From the NCBI GenBank assembly GCA_947627245.1, contig CANQVH010000009.1, positions 1 through 64,000 of the forward strand: 64,000 bases of DNA, in the 5' to 3' direction. Numbering within the stretch: position 1 is the first letter of the stretch; each line of letters begins with the position of its first letter. Under the pieces are notes generated by a model. That model had not been told where the DNA came from and searched no databases. It saw nothing but the letters and a program-made list of their open reading frames with translations. Source of the DNA: an uncultured Lachnospiraceae bacterium (lineage in GTDB: Bacteria; Bacillota; Clostridia; Lachnospirales; Lachnospiraceae). Made by a program: the position numbers and the translations under genes. Positions 32,974 to 41,746 of the stretch are shown piece by piece.

Positions 32974-34899
32974 TTACTCAACAACTTCAACTGTAAAATC
33001 AAGCTTCTGTCCTCTGAATGTTAGAACTACTGGGTAGCTTCCCGGTACAGATTTTGGTGTAAAGTCAAGGGTGAAATCAGTTTCTGTTATTTTACGCCCA
33101 TCCCTATATTCTGCCACAAGCGTGATTGTACTTGGGTCTATATTCTCGTTTACACGGATTGTCGAACGGCTCATTGTCATGCTCAAAGCTATCGGGATGT
33201 TCCTGTCATAGCATATGACGCTTAGGTCGACGCTCTTGCCTTCAACCGTCACGGTGATGGAAGCTTTTTGGTTATGTCCATTAGCTGGCGTAAATGTAAA
33301 TGTAAAGTCATCGATCTGACTTGAACTGCCATCTGTATAATTGCCAGTTATTGAAAAATCCGACTTAGATGGCGTTTCATCCAAGAAAAGATATTCGCGC
33401 AAGAATTTTACATCGACGCTTTTTAGCGTAAGATCACCTGATACTACATTGATAGTTACGCTTCCTTTCGCGTTGCCCCATGTAATATTGATCTTGTATT
33501 GCCCGGGCGTCATCTTCGGGGTAAAGTCATGTGTGAAATCGGTTACTTCCTGTTCCGTTCCGTCGGAATATATTGCTGTTACCTTTATTTGCCCCGGAGC
33601 AAGATTCTCGCCAACTTTTACGGTTCCGGCGGTAAGTTCAAATTTAACTTTGGTAACGTATGGCTCTGACGTAGAAGCAGAAGCCTTTACACGTATATCT
33701 TCTGAAAAACTTCCACTGGTAACATGAATGGTGTAATATCCATCGCTGTATGATGTAGTAAATCCAAATTCACCTGCAGGTGCTTTCGTTCCGTTAGAGT
33801 AGAGCGTGTAAACTGTAAAGTCCGACATTGGGAAGTCATAACCCTCAGGGATCTCAGTCTTACTGAAATGGACTTCGATTCCGACAGCTTTCACATTTTC
33901 CGGTGTGTCAATAGAACCGTCAGTGTCGTCGCCGGTCGTATCATCCGGGTCATCCGGAGTGCCGGAGTCTGGAAGAGTAGGCGTACCTGTACTCGGAACG
34001 GCTGGCGTATCGGCTCCATTGGTGCCGTCCATCTCCAGATCATTGTTAAGCTCTGGATTCTCGATATCGTTATCGGCATCGTCAGAATCCTCGCCAGAAA
34101 CAGGAACTTCAACTGTTATGGCTTTCCCTTCTACTTCAACTACAACTTCATAATATCCGTTGGCGCTTGCATAGTTGCATGTAATGCGGAAATTCTTGAT
34201 ATTTTTCCGCTTGCCATTCGAGTATTCCCCGTATACTGTAAAATCATCAAGTGAGAATCTGTGTCCTTCGGGAACACTGTCATAATTGCATTTTACTATG
34301 AATTTTATCAAGTCAGCTTTTTTGTAGCTGGAATCATCTGACTGATCAGATGATCCTTTGCCGGATACTTTCTTTTTTACAGTTACTTTTTTCGGGAATG
34401 CTTTAATTTGTGCTCCCCTGTAGGTAATCTTTGCGGTGACTATGCAGGATCCGCTTTTTATGCCTTTGATAACACCTTTCTTGCTTACAGTTGCTACATT
34501 GCCGTTACTGCTAGAATAGGAGATTTTGCATTTCTTAGGGGCTACGGCTTTTACCTTCTGGCTTTTGCCAATCTGCAAGGTAAGATTCGAAGTGTCATAT
34601 CTTACCGAATTCCTTTTGAGGACAAGGACATATTCTTTCTCTTTAAGTTTTTTGCCCTTGTAATACCTCAGGACTGCCTCTCCTTGTGCTTTGGGAATGA
34701 TGACAGATTTCTTCCCGCTTTTCTTTACGGAAATGACCTTTTTTTTGCTCGACTTGACAGTCAGCTTTTTTACTGCCTTTTTGCTGCCCACATACATAAC
34801 TGATGCGGTATTTACAGCGGCAATGCCGGATACCGGGACTGTTAATGCGAGACAGATGCATAAAAGCAGCGTGCGATACATGTTTTTAAGGGATTTCAT
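32974..34899 (-). CDS. Secreted protein with repeated bacterial Ig-like domains (641 aa)
   Basis: AAAGGAG precedes the ATG at 34899, giving a signal peptide (MKSLKNMYRTLLLCICLAL and on). A Lys-rich BIG-like module comes first. At least four tandem modules of about 75 residues follow, each with a YSDGT/YSNGK turn and a PGxY motif, separated mid-protein by a Pro/Thr/Asp-rich linker (about residues 285-345). No LPXTG or membrane anchor is present. It is a probable wall-associated adhesin or scaffold. It has its own CATATT box in the minus orientation. Confidence 0.8.
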   Translation of the reverse strand: MKSLKNMYRTLLLCICLALTVPVSGIAAVNTASVMYVGSKKAVKKLTVKSSKKKVISVKKSGKKSVIIPKAQGEAVLRYYKGKKLKEKEYVLVLKRNSVRYDTSNLTLQIGKSQKVKAVAPKKCKISYSSSNGNVATVSKKGVIKGIKSGSCIVTAKITYRGAQIKAFPKKVTVKKKVSGKGSSDQSDDSSYKKADLIKFIVKCNYDSVPEGHRFSLDDFTVYGEYSNGKRKNIKNFRITCNYASANGYYEVVVEVEGKAITVEVPVSGEDSDDADNDIENPELNNDLEMDGTNGADTPAVPSTGTPTLPDSGTPDDPDDTTGDDTDGSIDTPENVKAVGIEVHFSKTEIPEGYDFPMSDFTVYTLYSNGTKAPAGEFGFTTSYSDGYYTIHVTSGSFSEDIRVKASASTSEPYVTKVKFELTAGTVKVGENLAPGQIKVTAIYSDGTEQEVTDFTHDFTPKMTPGQYKINITWGNAKGSVTINVVSGDLTLKSVDVKFLREYLFLDETPSKSDFSITGNYTDGSSSQIDDFTFTFTPANGHNQKASITVTVEGKSVDLSVICYDRNIPIALSMTMSRSTIRVNENIDPSTITLVAEYRDGRKITETDFTLDFTPKSVPGSYPVVLTFRGQKLDFTVEVVE

Positions 34900-34942
34900 A
34901 CAAATCGCTCCTTTCTTTGTTGTAATTTTTAGCGTCACATTT

Positions 34943-34950
34943 AATATGTA
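34943..34950 (-). promoter_or_regulatory. TACATATT promoter-like box (minus strand)
   Basis: The minus-strand box starts 51 nt before the start codon of the Ig-like protein; it shows that the motif follows gene orientation. Confidence 0.6.
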
Positions 34951-35008
34951 AATCCAAAATTTTTGCAGTGTAAATCTGCAATATTATATAGGATTTACAG
35001 AGATGTCC

Positions 35009-35245
35009 TTAGTCAGATTTATCGATTTTTTCTGCAATTTCACTCAGGCTTTCTGTGCCAAGTTCTGATAGAATAGAAGAGGATAGTATATACATCATCA
35101 CAACAAATGCTGTATAATACTTGCTGATCCCGTGTATTTCGGATTCCTCTTTTACGCTTGTAAGGATTGATCGGATTACCTTTTTGGCAGATACCGCAAG
35201 CGTATTGTCGATACGGTATACAGTCTTGTTAACTTTTATAATCAT
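35009..35245 (-). CDS. Small hypothetical protein (78 aa)
   Basis: GGAGGAGG precedes the minus-strand ATG, which overlaps the stop of the 234-aa gene by 4 nt. A hydrophobic helix near residues 46-61 might insert in the membrane. Second gene of a two-gene operon next to the palindrome array. Confidence 0.6.
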   Translation of the reverse strand: MIIKVNKTVYRIDNTLAVSAKKVIRSILTSVKEESEIHGISKYYTAFVVMMYILSSSILSELGTESLSEIAEKIDKSD

Positions 35246-35946
35246 GAGTACACCTCCTCCAGTTTATAATTGGCAAGAGTCCTGCGTTTCCTGCCCTTTT
35301 CATTGACCATTTCCTTTTGATATTTAAATTTATAAAAACGATACAGGAACTCATCTTTATCATCTGCTGGAAGCGCAAAATGTAAGAAATCCACTGGAGT
35401 ATCAAAGGCATCTCTGCAAGCATTCAAGAGCTTATACTTTTTCAGGTATTCATACCCGGTTTCACAGGAGAAGATGCTATATAATTCGTTGATTGATTCG
35501 AATATAATATTGTTATTAATAAGATACTGGAAACAGATGCCTGCTTTAACAAGCCCATCGTTTCCTATAAAATAATCCTTCGGGTATTTTGTTATAGAGC
35601 CATCAAGGATCATCTCATAAGTATGGATGGTTTTGTCGCGTAAGCTGAGATTGTGATTATTATAAACAAGCGTAACCAAATAATAGAGATCTTTCTCCTT
35701 GTCGTACTCGATTGGGAACGGGATATATTTGAGCAGAGGGTAGAGCCTAAGCTTAACCAGCAGTTCCTTGTCTATTTTTTTCTCAATAGCCTCTGGAGGC
35801 CAGCGAAGATATTTTCTAAATGAGTAGTTGAAAAGCTTGATTGCATTCTCGGTATTTTTTGTGTTATCTTTGCCAAAATATTTTGAAGAGAATCCGTCCC
35901 TTTTTCCAATCATTACTTCATCATACTCACGGTACAGATCATTCAT
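35242..35946 (-). CDS. Hypothetical protein (234 aa) beside the palindrome array
   Basis: GGGGGA precedes the ATG. The Lys/Tyr-rich, mostly helical product has no recognised domain. It is transcribed away from the 36.3-36.7 kb array through a perfect bipartite promoter-like element. The arrangement (array, then divergently placed two-gene operon) resembles partition or copy-control loci, which makes it a candidate array-binding protein, but the sequence gives no direct proof. Confidence 0.6.
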   Translation of the reverse strand: MNDLYREYDEVMIGKRDGFSSKYFGKDNTKNTENAIKLFNYSFRKYLRWPPEAIEKKIDKELLVKLRLYPLLKYIPFPIEYDKEKDLYYLVTLVYNNHNLSLRDKTIHTYEMILDGSITKYPKDYFIGNDGLVKAGICFQYLINNNIIFESINELYSIFSCETGYEYLKKYKLLNACRDAFDTPVDFLHFALPADDKDEFLYRFYKFKYQKEMVNEKGRKRRTLANYKLEEVYS

Positions 35947-35987
35947 AATGCATTTCCCCCATTTATATTTTCAGATTGAATGCTCAT

Positions 35988-36025
35988 AATATGTAAAATT
36001 CGGGTTTTTCTGGATTGTTTTTATA
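35988..36025 (-). promoter_or_regulatory. Bipartite TATAAAAA-N22-TACATATT element (minus strand)
   Basis: Read on the minus strand, TATAAAAA starts at 36025 and TACATATT at 35995, again exactly 30 nt. Its presence in inverted orientation before a minus-strand gene argues strongly for a promoter. Confidence 0.72.
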
Positions 36026-37088
36026 CAGCGAAAAATGTGTATTTCCGTAGGGGATGAGTTCTCGGATTTCAGAGGGAAGTTTAATAATTTGAGACGAAAT
36101 AATTTGGAGAAGCTCCTGAAAACCTTATTTAACCAATCTGTCATTTAAAATTATTCAAAAACAGGTTATTATTATTAAAACGATAGCAAAACAGGGTAAA
36201 AATTACAAAATAAGTAATTCTATATAGAAAAATGGGGCGTTTTCATATCAAAATGGGTGTTTTTAGCCTGTAAAACCCAAAATAACGAGACGAAATAATT
36301 TGAAAAGAAAAGCAAAAATAAAAGAAATATCTTATGCCTTCTTTTTTATAAAAATGGCTTGTATCAGCAGGTTAAAACCGTATGAAATGTGCTTGTAGGT
36401 ATAAAAAAATGGCATTACTGCCATAATCAAGAGATTGCTCCTTACAAAAATGGCATTACTGCCATAATCAAGCGGTTCTTTCTCATAAAAATGGCAGTTC
36501 TGCCATTTTTGAGGTATGCTTTTGTATGAAAATGGCAGTTCTGCCATTTTTGAGGTATGCTTTTGTATGAAAATGGCAGTTCTGCCATTTTTGAGGTATG
36601 CTTTTGTATGAAAATGGCAGTTCTGCCATTTTTAAGTAGCTTTTCTGTATAGAGAAAATGGCATTACTGCCATAATTAAGTCGTTCTTCCATATGAAAAT
36701 GGCAGTATAGCCATATTTTATTCAGGGTTGCATATACCAGAGAGAATGCATCAGATTAAATCGTATGTATAATAAGAATTAAGATATGTAAGCAGCATTT
36801 TGCACCGGGGAGGGACGGTATAAAAAGGGAAAAAGGACCTAATTGGCATGAAATGGGGGTAATTTCGCCTGAAATGGTACCTAAATAATAAAAAATACCT
36901 CGTTTTTGGACGATCTTGTATAAAAGGACAAATACATATAAATGACAAAACTGGCTGTATTAAAAAAAATAGTTGTGTGCAGTATGTCATTCTGCACTGG
37001 TATAAAAACGTGGGAGACTGGGTAACCAGTCTTCTTTTTTGTATGAAAATCCTGATTCAAACGATTTTCCCTATAGGTATATTGCAAA
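35996..37088. other. Gene-free AT-rich block: candidate origin/centromere
   Basis: About 1.1 kb without a credible gene. It contains two copies of the 16-mer GAGACGAAATAATTTG (36091 and 36287), nine palindromes at 36350-36720, long A/T runs, and a small terminator hairpin (AGACTGG/CCAGTCT, T6) at 37014-37040. Such a block on a replicon usually holds replication or partition sites. Confidence 0.55.
36346..36716. repeat. Array of nine palindromes on a 41-bp period
   Basis: The core ATGGCAGTTCTGCCAT or ATGGCATTACTGCCAT starts at 36409, 36450, 36491, 36532, 36573, 36614, 36658 and 36699, with a degenerate copy at 36354. The spacings are 41 bp six times, plus one of 44 and one of 55. Three central units are identical over the whole 41 bp, including TTGTATGAAAA before and TTTTTGAGGTATGC after the core. 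A 41-bp step is about four helical turns, so the sites face the same side of DNA. This suits iterons or a partition centromere. Confidence 0.85.
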
Positions 37089-37097
37089 TGACATATT
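37089..37097 (+). promoter_or_regulatory. TGACATATT promoter-like box
   Basis: Preceded by TGCAAA, 48 nt before the GTG at 37137; it marks the right border of the gene-free block. Confidence 0.55.
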
Positions 37098-37136
37098 ACA
37101 AACAAAGATAATTTGTGAAGAAAGGAGAAATAAAAG

Positions 37137-37682
37137 GTGGAAAACGAAGTGAAGAAACAAACAGAAAAAGAAACCCAAACTGAGGAGACAAAAAAATATT
37201 ATATGATGCAGAAAACAGCCGGAGCAGTGATCCTGATATTGACTGTTATAGGAATTACTATCGGCTGTTGGATATCCGCAAGGACAGAAGACTGGAGTGC
37301 TTTCGGTGGCGTATCGTTTTGCTTGATTATGGGTGCGCTGATCGTGGCTTGCAGTGTAGACTTTATCAGTACGGATAAACTGCTGATCCGGAACAAATTC
37401 TGGAAAGAGCATGGTGGAATGACCCAATGGGAATCCTCGTTCCTAACCGAGAAAGAAATGGAAGAGGATCGAAAAAGGATAAAGCAGTTTCTGGAGCAGG
37501 AGTACCCATATGAAGTCAAGCCAGATAAAATCACGGAAGATATGCTGAATAAAATTGCAGACTTGTATAATGACGACTTGGAAAAGATCGACACAAACCG
37601 TTTGATCGATGCATGTATGCAAGTAATCGGAATGAACCAGCAGCTTCCGGGTTTATTGGAAGAAAATGTACCATCTTTATAA
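37137..37682 (+). CDS. Membrane protein with two helices (181 aa)
   Basis: AAAGGAG precedes the GTG start. A charged 25-residue N-terminus rich in Lys, Glu and Thr is followed by two hydrophobic helices (residues about 27-47 and 57-75) and a 105-residue acidic cytoplasmic tail. No family recognised. First plus-strand gene after the palindrome array. Confidence 0.68.
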   Translation: MENEVKKQTEKETQTEETKKYYMMQKTAGAVILILTVIGITIGCWISARTEDWSAFGGVSFCLIMGALIVACSVDFISTDKLLIRNKFWKEHGGMTQWESSFLTEKEMEEDRKRIKQFLEQEYPYEVKPDKITEDMLNKIADLYNDDLEKIDTNRLIDACMQVIGMNQQLPGLLEENVPSL

Positions 37683-37686
37683 GCGA

Positions 37687-37711
37687 AAGAGCCGGGATAT
37701 CCCGGTTCTTT
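37687..37711 (+). terminator. Rho-independent terminator
   Basis: AAGAGCCGGGA/TCCCGGTTCTT hairpin with a T-rich tail. Confidence 0.85.
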
Positions 37712-37849
37712 ATATATATGGCTTTTATACAGATGTTTTCTGAGACAAAGTATGGTATCATACTAATTGCCTATGTAGGCTACTCGGACGTTGAATGAAC
37801 GAGTAGCCCTACCCATCATCTTAAAATGCATCCATGAAATTTTATATTT

Positions 37850-37857
37850 TACATATT
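37850..37857 (+). promoter_or_regulatory. TACATATT promoter-like box
   Basis: The box is only 26 nt before the start; a weak CTTAAAAT lies exactly 30 nt upstream. Confidence 0.5.
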
Positions 37858-37875
37858 TTTAGAGGAGGTGATCGT

Positions 37876-38331
37876 ATGAACGAAATAGTTGTACTGATAC
37901 TTATAACGGCAATGATGGGTATCATTGGGGTCATTTTTGGTGTTGCAGCCATAGTAATGATGGTTTCGAACCGGAAGCAAAAAAAACGCTGCAACAGGGA
38001 AACAAAGGGGACAGTTGTAGAAATACAAAAATGCCAAATGACGGGTGCTATAGGGGAAGCCCCGATGTATACGTGGTATCCGGTATTCCAGTATGAAGTG
38101 AATGGAAAGGAAATGAAAGAACGGGCCGGGTATGGCTCCCCAAAAAACAAATTTTATATAGGACAGAATGTAACGGTCTGTTATAATCCGGAACGGTATA
38201 ACGAATTCTGGATAAAAGAGGAAAAAGGACTTGGGCTGCCTGGGATATTCCTGATCATATCAGTAGGGCTGTTATTTGCAGGACTGTGTACCAGAGTAGC
38301 TTTCCTTCTAATAAAGGAGGGGATATCATGA
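37876..38331 (+). CDS. DUF3592-like membrane protein (151 aa)
   Basis: AGGAGG fixes ATG 37876 rather than the upstream 37834 frame. An N-terminal helix and a C-terminal helix flank a soluble domain with GTVVEIQ, WYPVFQYEVNGKE and VTVCYNPE, the pattern of DUF3592 proteins. Role unknown. It overlaps the lipoprotein gene by 4 nt. Confidence 0.78.
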   Translation: MNEIVVLILITAMMGIIGVIFGVAAIVMMVSNRKQKKRCNRETKGTVVEIQKCQMTGAIGEAPMYTWYPVFQYEVNGKEMKERAGYGSPKNKFYIGQNVTVCYNPERYNEFWIKEEKGLGLPGIFLIISVGLLFAGLCTRVAFLLIKEGIS

Positions 38332-39011
38332 AAAAGATTGTAAGGTTTCTCATGGTTTGCTTTGCAGTCCTGGTGGTTACTGGATGCTCTATGAGTGACA
38401 GCAGGGCGGAAGCGCTGCTCCATAAAAAGTACAATGAAGAATTTTCGGTTATAAGCAGCCGGAAAGGAACCTTTTCTTCTAGTATATATTTCGTAAAATC
38501 CGAAAAGAATCCAGATATTTGCTTCAGGATGGAAGGAACGGCAAATGATTTTTCCGACACATACATATCAAGGCTCATATGCGGCAGAATGGCAAAACAG
38601 GTAGAAGAAAACCTTGGAAATATTGATACATATGTCTGTATAGAACCAATGCTGACGGGGACTTTGCTGACTGATCCGAACTCATCACTGGATGACTTCA
38701 TAGACGAAGGCCCGAACAAATTCACGATTTTTGCTTTCCTGAATAAAAACACCTCTTCGGAGTCGGTCCTTAAAGAATTCCCGCATATGCTTGACGGGAT
38801 CAGTCCTATAAACGGGAGCGTCGCTGTATACCTCATGGATAAAAAAGACATGGAAGAGGTAAAAGAATATGTGAAAACACATGACGATTTTTACGAAGAA
38901 TTCTTTGAATGGACCGACTCGATGTTTGGTGGAACCATACTATTTGAAAACAGTAGCCTTCCGGTGTCAGAGATCAGTGAGGGTTACGAATGGCTGGAAG
39001 AGCTGGAATAA
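38328..39011 (+). CDS. Putative lipoprotein (227 aa)
   Basis: AAAGGAGG precedes the ATG. A signal peptide ending in the lipobox LVVTGC (Cys about residue 19) predicts lipid anchoring on the outer membrane face. The soluble part is acidic with no recognised domain. Translationally coupled to the DUF3592-like gene. Confidence 0.78.
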   Translation: MKKIVRFLMVCFAVLVVTGCSMSDSRAEALLHKKYNEEFSVISSRKGTFSSSIYFVKSEKNPDICFRMEGTANDFSDTYISRLICGRMAKQVEENLGNIDTYVCIEPMLTGTLLTDPNSSLDDFIDEGPNKFTIFAFLNKNTSSESVLKEFPHMLDGISPINGSVAVYLMDKKDMEEVKEYVKTHDDFYEEFFEWTDSMFGGTILFENSSLPVSEISEGYEWLEELE

Positions 39012-39063
39012 GGCAGGGCTACAGGATACATGCAATGCATGTACCATGGAAATTATTATTTTG

Positions 39064-39092
39064 AAAAAGGGGATTTTATATCCTCTTTTTTT
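39064..39092 (+). terminator. Rho-independent terminator
   Basis: AAAAAGGGGAT/ATCCTCTTTTT hairpin followed by further T. Confidence 0.85.
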
Positions 39093-39112
39093 ATTGATAT
39101 ATTACTTTGCTG

Positions 39113-39150
39113 TATGAAAATCGGCTGTCAGTTTTCAAAAAATACATATT
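39113..39150 (+). promoter_or_regulatory. Bipartite TATGAAAA-N22-TACATATT promoter-like element
   Basis: TATGAAAA at 39113 and TACATATT at 39143 are 30 nt apart; the start is 47 nt downstream. Confidence 0.68.
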
Positions 39151-39189
39151 TGAAAAGCAACTAAAAATTAGGAAAGGATTGGTATAAAG

Positions 39190-40428
39190 ATGAAAAAAAG
39201 AATCACAAAAGTCACGGCAATACTGTTGTCCCTTGGATTGGTTCTCAATACAGCTTTTGTTTATGCAGCAGATGTATCCGAAACCAACCCCATGCCGGAA
39301 GTAAGCAGCACAGAAATCATGGGCTCGGAAACTGATCCGGAAACAGGATTGGAACTGGAGACAGAGTCCGAAACTGAATCTGAAACTGAATCTGAATCTG
39401 AATCAGAGCTTGAATCAGAACTATTTCCGTATGAACTGATATCGGAAACGGATCTTGATACAGGTCCTGTTTCAGAATTTGAAACAGAACCAGTGTTAGA
39501 AGATACGGAATGTTTTTCGGAGCCAGAGTTGGAAACTAAGGTTACCATTGAGCCGACGGCAGAATCTATACAAGATGACGTCCTGCCAATATCAGCAGCT
39601 ATTGCTGACAATGCTACACTGAGTGTCGTGGCAAAAACAAAAAACTACGAGCTCCCGGATAACATTCCGCAGTTCTTACAGGACGACTTTATATTCACAA
39701 TAATGTCCGGCATGGCGGTACTTCCGGGAGGGAAAATCACTTACGGGTTTAATGTAAGCCATGTGGGAAATGTGGAAGCGGACAACATTATCGTTACCGG
39801 ACGGGTACCAGAAGGCCTTACCGTTGAAAAAGGCTGGGGCAGTATGAAAAAGCATACGGCTGAGTTACCGCCGGTCACGTTCCAGGATAACGGTGATACA
39901 GTCGAATGGACGATCCCGAAGATCACGTCGGTGACCGGGAGTGCGGACCTGTACGTCACGTTTGATATCCCGGAAGCAACGGCTCGCTCCGGCTGGGATT
40001 TTTCAGTAACAGCGAAGGCTGATAACAGCGGCACGGCGGAAACGACGTATTCCGTTTCCAATCCGGAGTCTGCAGCAGAGACATCCTATACGATGCTTCT
40101 GGCGTTTGACCCGAACGGCGGGGAGCTGGATGCGCCATTCTGCCTGATGGATATGTATAAAGCAGACAATGACGAGAGCCTTGTGTCATCTATTGACGAC
40201 AATCCGGAAGTCACGATGACATTCCCGGGCAACTGGTATTCCGGATACGGTTCCGGCGGCTGGGCAGGCGACCCGGATCCGTCAGCACTTGGCGGGGACG
40301 CTATCTTTGCCGGCTGGAGCACGTCCATACATGAAGGCGTACAGGACGAGAAACCGAAAACGATACGTGCGCAATCTCCTTCCTCAGCGAAGCAGGAGGG
40401 GTGGCACGTCATAAAGCCGTTTTTTTGA
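39190..40428 (+). CDS. Secreted surface protein, C-terminus cut by an IS605-type end
   Basis: A GGAAAGG site and signal peptide open the gene. A Glu/Ser/Thr repeat region (residues about 35-100) is followed by a DUF11-like beta domain (about 165-300), then the beginning of an InlB-type repeat (LAFDPNGGELD to GDAIFAGWST). From 40365 the DNA matches the left end of the TnpB element at 54073, so the last about 20 residues (RAQSPSSAKQ onwards) are encoded by transposon DNA and the original C-terminus is lost. It may still be secreted, but anchoring domains are missing. Confidence 0.75.
   Translation: MKKRITKVTAILLSLGLVLNTAFVYAADVSETNPMPEVSSTEIMGSETDPETGLELETESETESETESESESELESELFPYELISETDLDTGPVSEFETEPVLEDTECFSEPELETKVTIEPTAESIQDDVLPISAAIADNATLSVVAKTKNYELPDNIPQFLQDDFIFTIMSGMAVLPGGKITYGFNVSHVGNVEADNIIVTGRVPEGLTVEKGWGSMKKHTAELPPVTFQDNGDTVEWTIPKITSVTGSADLYVTFDIPEATARSGWDFSVTAKADNSGTAETTYSVSNPESAAETSYTMLLAFDPNGGELDAPFCLMDMYKADNDESLVSSIDDNPEVTMTFPGNWYSGYGSGGWAGDPDPSALGGDAIFAGWSTSIHEGVQDEKPKTIRAQSPSSAKQEGWHVIKPFF
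40365..40427 (+). mobile_element. IS605/IS1341-type left-end fragment
   Basis: About 60 bp starting ACGTGCGCAATCTCCTTCCT closely match the left end of the complete element at 54073-55561, with a GAAGC-type hairpin and GGCACG. No transposase or right end is adjacent, so this is a relic. Confidence 0.8.
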
Positions 40429-40473
40429 TAGCTGGACAAGAGTTCAGACAAGAATGAAAGGAGAGCCTGTTTT

Positions 40474-40858
40474 ATGGCTGATATAAAGAATGAATACAAC
40501 ATTTAGAATATATTGTGAATCGGCAAAGAAAGCTGCTGCTTTGGTATACGGGTTTATGACGGGCATGGATTTGTTCCAGCCGGAATGTGATTTCTTGAAA
40601 AACAACAGAACCTGTATTCTGGAAGAAAGGGAAGTGGCTTCCATGACAAAGGCGGATTTCGCAAAAGAAATCGTTGGTTCGGGGATCGTGTCATGCTCCG
40701 GATATACCGATATCGAATGCGAAAAACGGGTGTCCCTGACCCTGCTGCAGAACATGAGTCTCGTTCTTGTTAGTTTCCCATACTCTTACAGTGGAATGAC
40801 CCCGAAAATGAAAAATTTTCTTCTTGACTTGAAATATATAATGGAACAACCATCATGA
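40474..40858 (+). pseudogene. Small protein gene with probable early frameshift
   Basis: The best ribosome site (GAAAGGAG) serves ATG 40474, but that frame reads only MADIKNEYNI before a stop. A second frame from ATG 40490 (no good ribosome site) encodes 122 aa beginning MNTTFRIYCESAKKAAALVY. The two frames overlap at the same bases, as expected from a one-base change near codon 11. Alternatively, the short ORF could couple translation to the second. The product has no recognised domain. Confidence 0.55.
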
Positions 40859-40988
40859 TCAAATTAATACTTTATTAATGTACAAACCAGATAAAATATG
40901 TTAAGGTATTTGCATAACCAAGGTGTGCTTTAGAAAGAATCCCTGTATAAAATTCTTTTACTCAATGTACATCTTTTGGTTATTTCCG

Positions 40989-41029
40989 CCGGGCTGCATA
41001 TCTTCCTGCTTATCAGCAGCCCGGTTTTC
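40989..41029 (+). terminator. Rho-independent terminator
   Basis: CCGGGCTGC/GCAGCCCGG stem with an 18-nt loop and TTTTC tail. Confidence 0.75.
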
Positions 41030-41034
41030 ATTGG

Positions 41035-41069
41035 AGATACTGCTATTCTCATGGCAGTATCTTTTTTTA
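41035..41069 (+). terminator. Rho-independent terminator
   Basis: AGATACTGC/GCAGTATCT stem with a long T-run. Confidence 0.9.
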
Positions 41070-41088
41070 CACAAAAAAAATCATGTCG

Positions 41089-41126
41089 TATAAAAACGAG
41101 CTATTTTTTTAGAAAAAATACATATT
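41089..41126 (+). promoter_or_regulatory. Bipartite TATAAAAA-N22-TACATATT promoter-like element
   Basis: TATAAAAA at 41089 and TACATATT at 41119. It is the last such box before 47.7 kb and so may drive the whole 41.2-45.6 kb gene run. Confidence 0.72.
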
Positions 41127-41191
41127 GGGAAAAGTAAAATGCTGGTATGAGGATAATGATTTTTATACCAAGCAAAGGAGGATCAGTAGCT

Positions 41192-41701
41192 GTGTGTATT
41201 GCAAAATTCATAAAAACCAATATGTACTTTGGTATCGACAGGAAAAGGTACAAAAACCTGAGAAAACACAAGGACAGAAAAACAGTCCGGAGGCTCGTAG
41301 AAAAGCTCGGCTCCGATACGGTAAACCGCGGTTATATCGTCCGGGTATATCAGCTTCCTGCAAACAGGGCAGAATTTTATCCGGGACGGCATATGCTCAT
41401 CGAAGAAGCCGAATACGTTTCAGGGATCTTCGGGGTGGAATTCTATGGGCAATCTGGGTTATGGAATGACTTTGCATGCTGCCGTAAAGCGGAAGAAGAC
41501 GGGATCAGGTTCATAAATGACATCCCGGGTCTTGAAAAAGGCAGGTATGTGGATACGAAGACCAACAGAGATATCTGTCTTGCATGTCTGAAATCGGATC
41601 CGAACTACCGGATTGAAAACTGGCTTAGGACTTATACCCCATTCGGACGTATCTATACAGATACCTATGGGGATCCGGCAAAAATCATCAGGGCCGAATA
41701 A
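41192..41701 (+). CDS. Hypothetical protein (169 aa)
   Basis: AAAGGAGG lies 10 nt before GTG 41192, preferred over the upstream ATGs. The product is basic at first (KHKDRKTVRRLVEKL), with Cys pairs FACC and CLAC and a C-terminal TYTPFGRIY. No domain recognised. The next ORF continues in the same frame after the single TAA, which could be coincidence. Confidence 0.62.
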   Translation: MCIAKFIKTNMYFGIDRKRYKNLRKHKDRKTVRRLVEKLGSDTVNRGYIVRVYQLPANRAEFYPGRHMLIEEAEYVSGIFGVEFYGQSGLWNDFACCRKAEEDGIRFINDIPGLEKGRYVDTKTNRDICLACLKSDPNYRIENWLRTYTPFGRIYTDTYGDPAKIIRAE

Positions 41702-41746
41702 GAAAATGGCTATGGAAAATATATCGGGAATGAGAAGGTGGATTAT

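Larger units (their letters stand above)
40859..41088 (+). other. Intergenic stretch with two tandem terminators
   Basis: After the small gene there is TATAAAAT at 40946 and TACATCTT 22 nt later, then two hairpins (40989-41029 and 41035-41069). Two terminators in a row suggest a short RNA between them or a backup stop. No ORF of interest was seen. Confidence 0.4.

Noticed and set aside
36346-36716. CRISPR array
   Set aside because: The units between palindromes are repeated, not unique spacers, and no cas genes occur.
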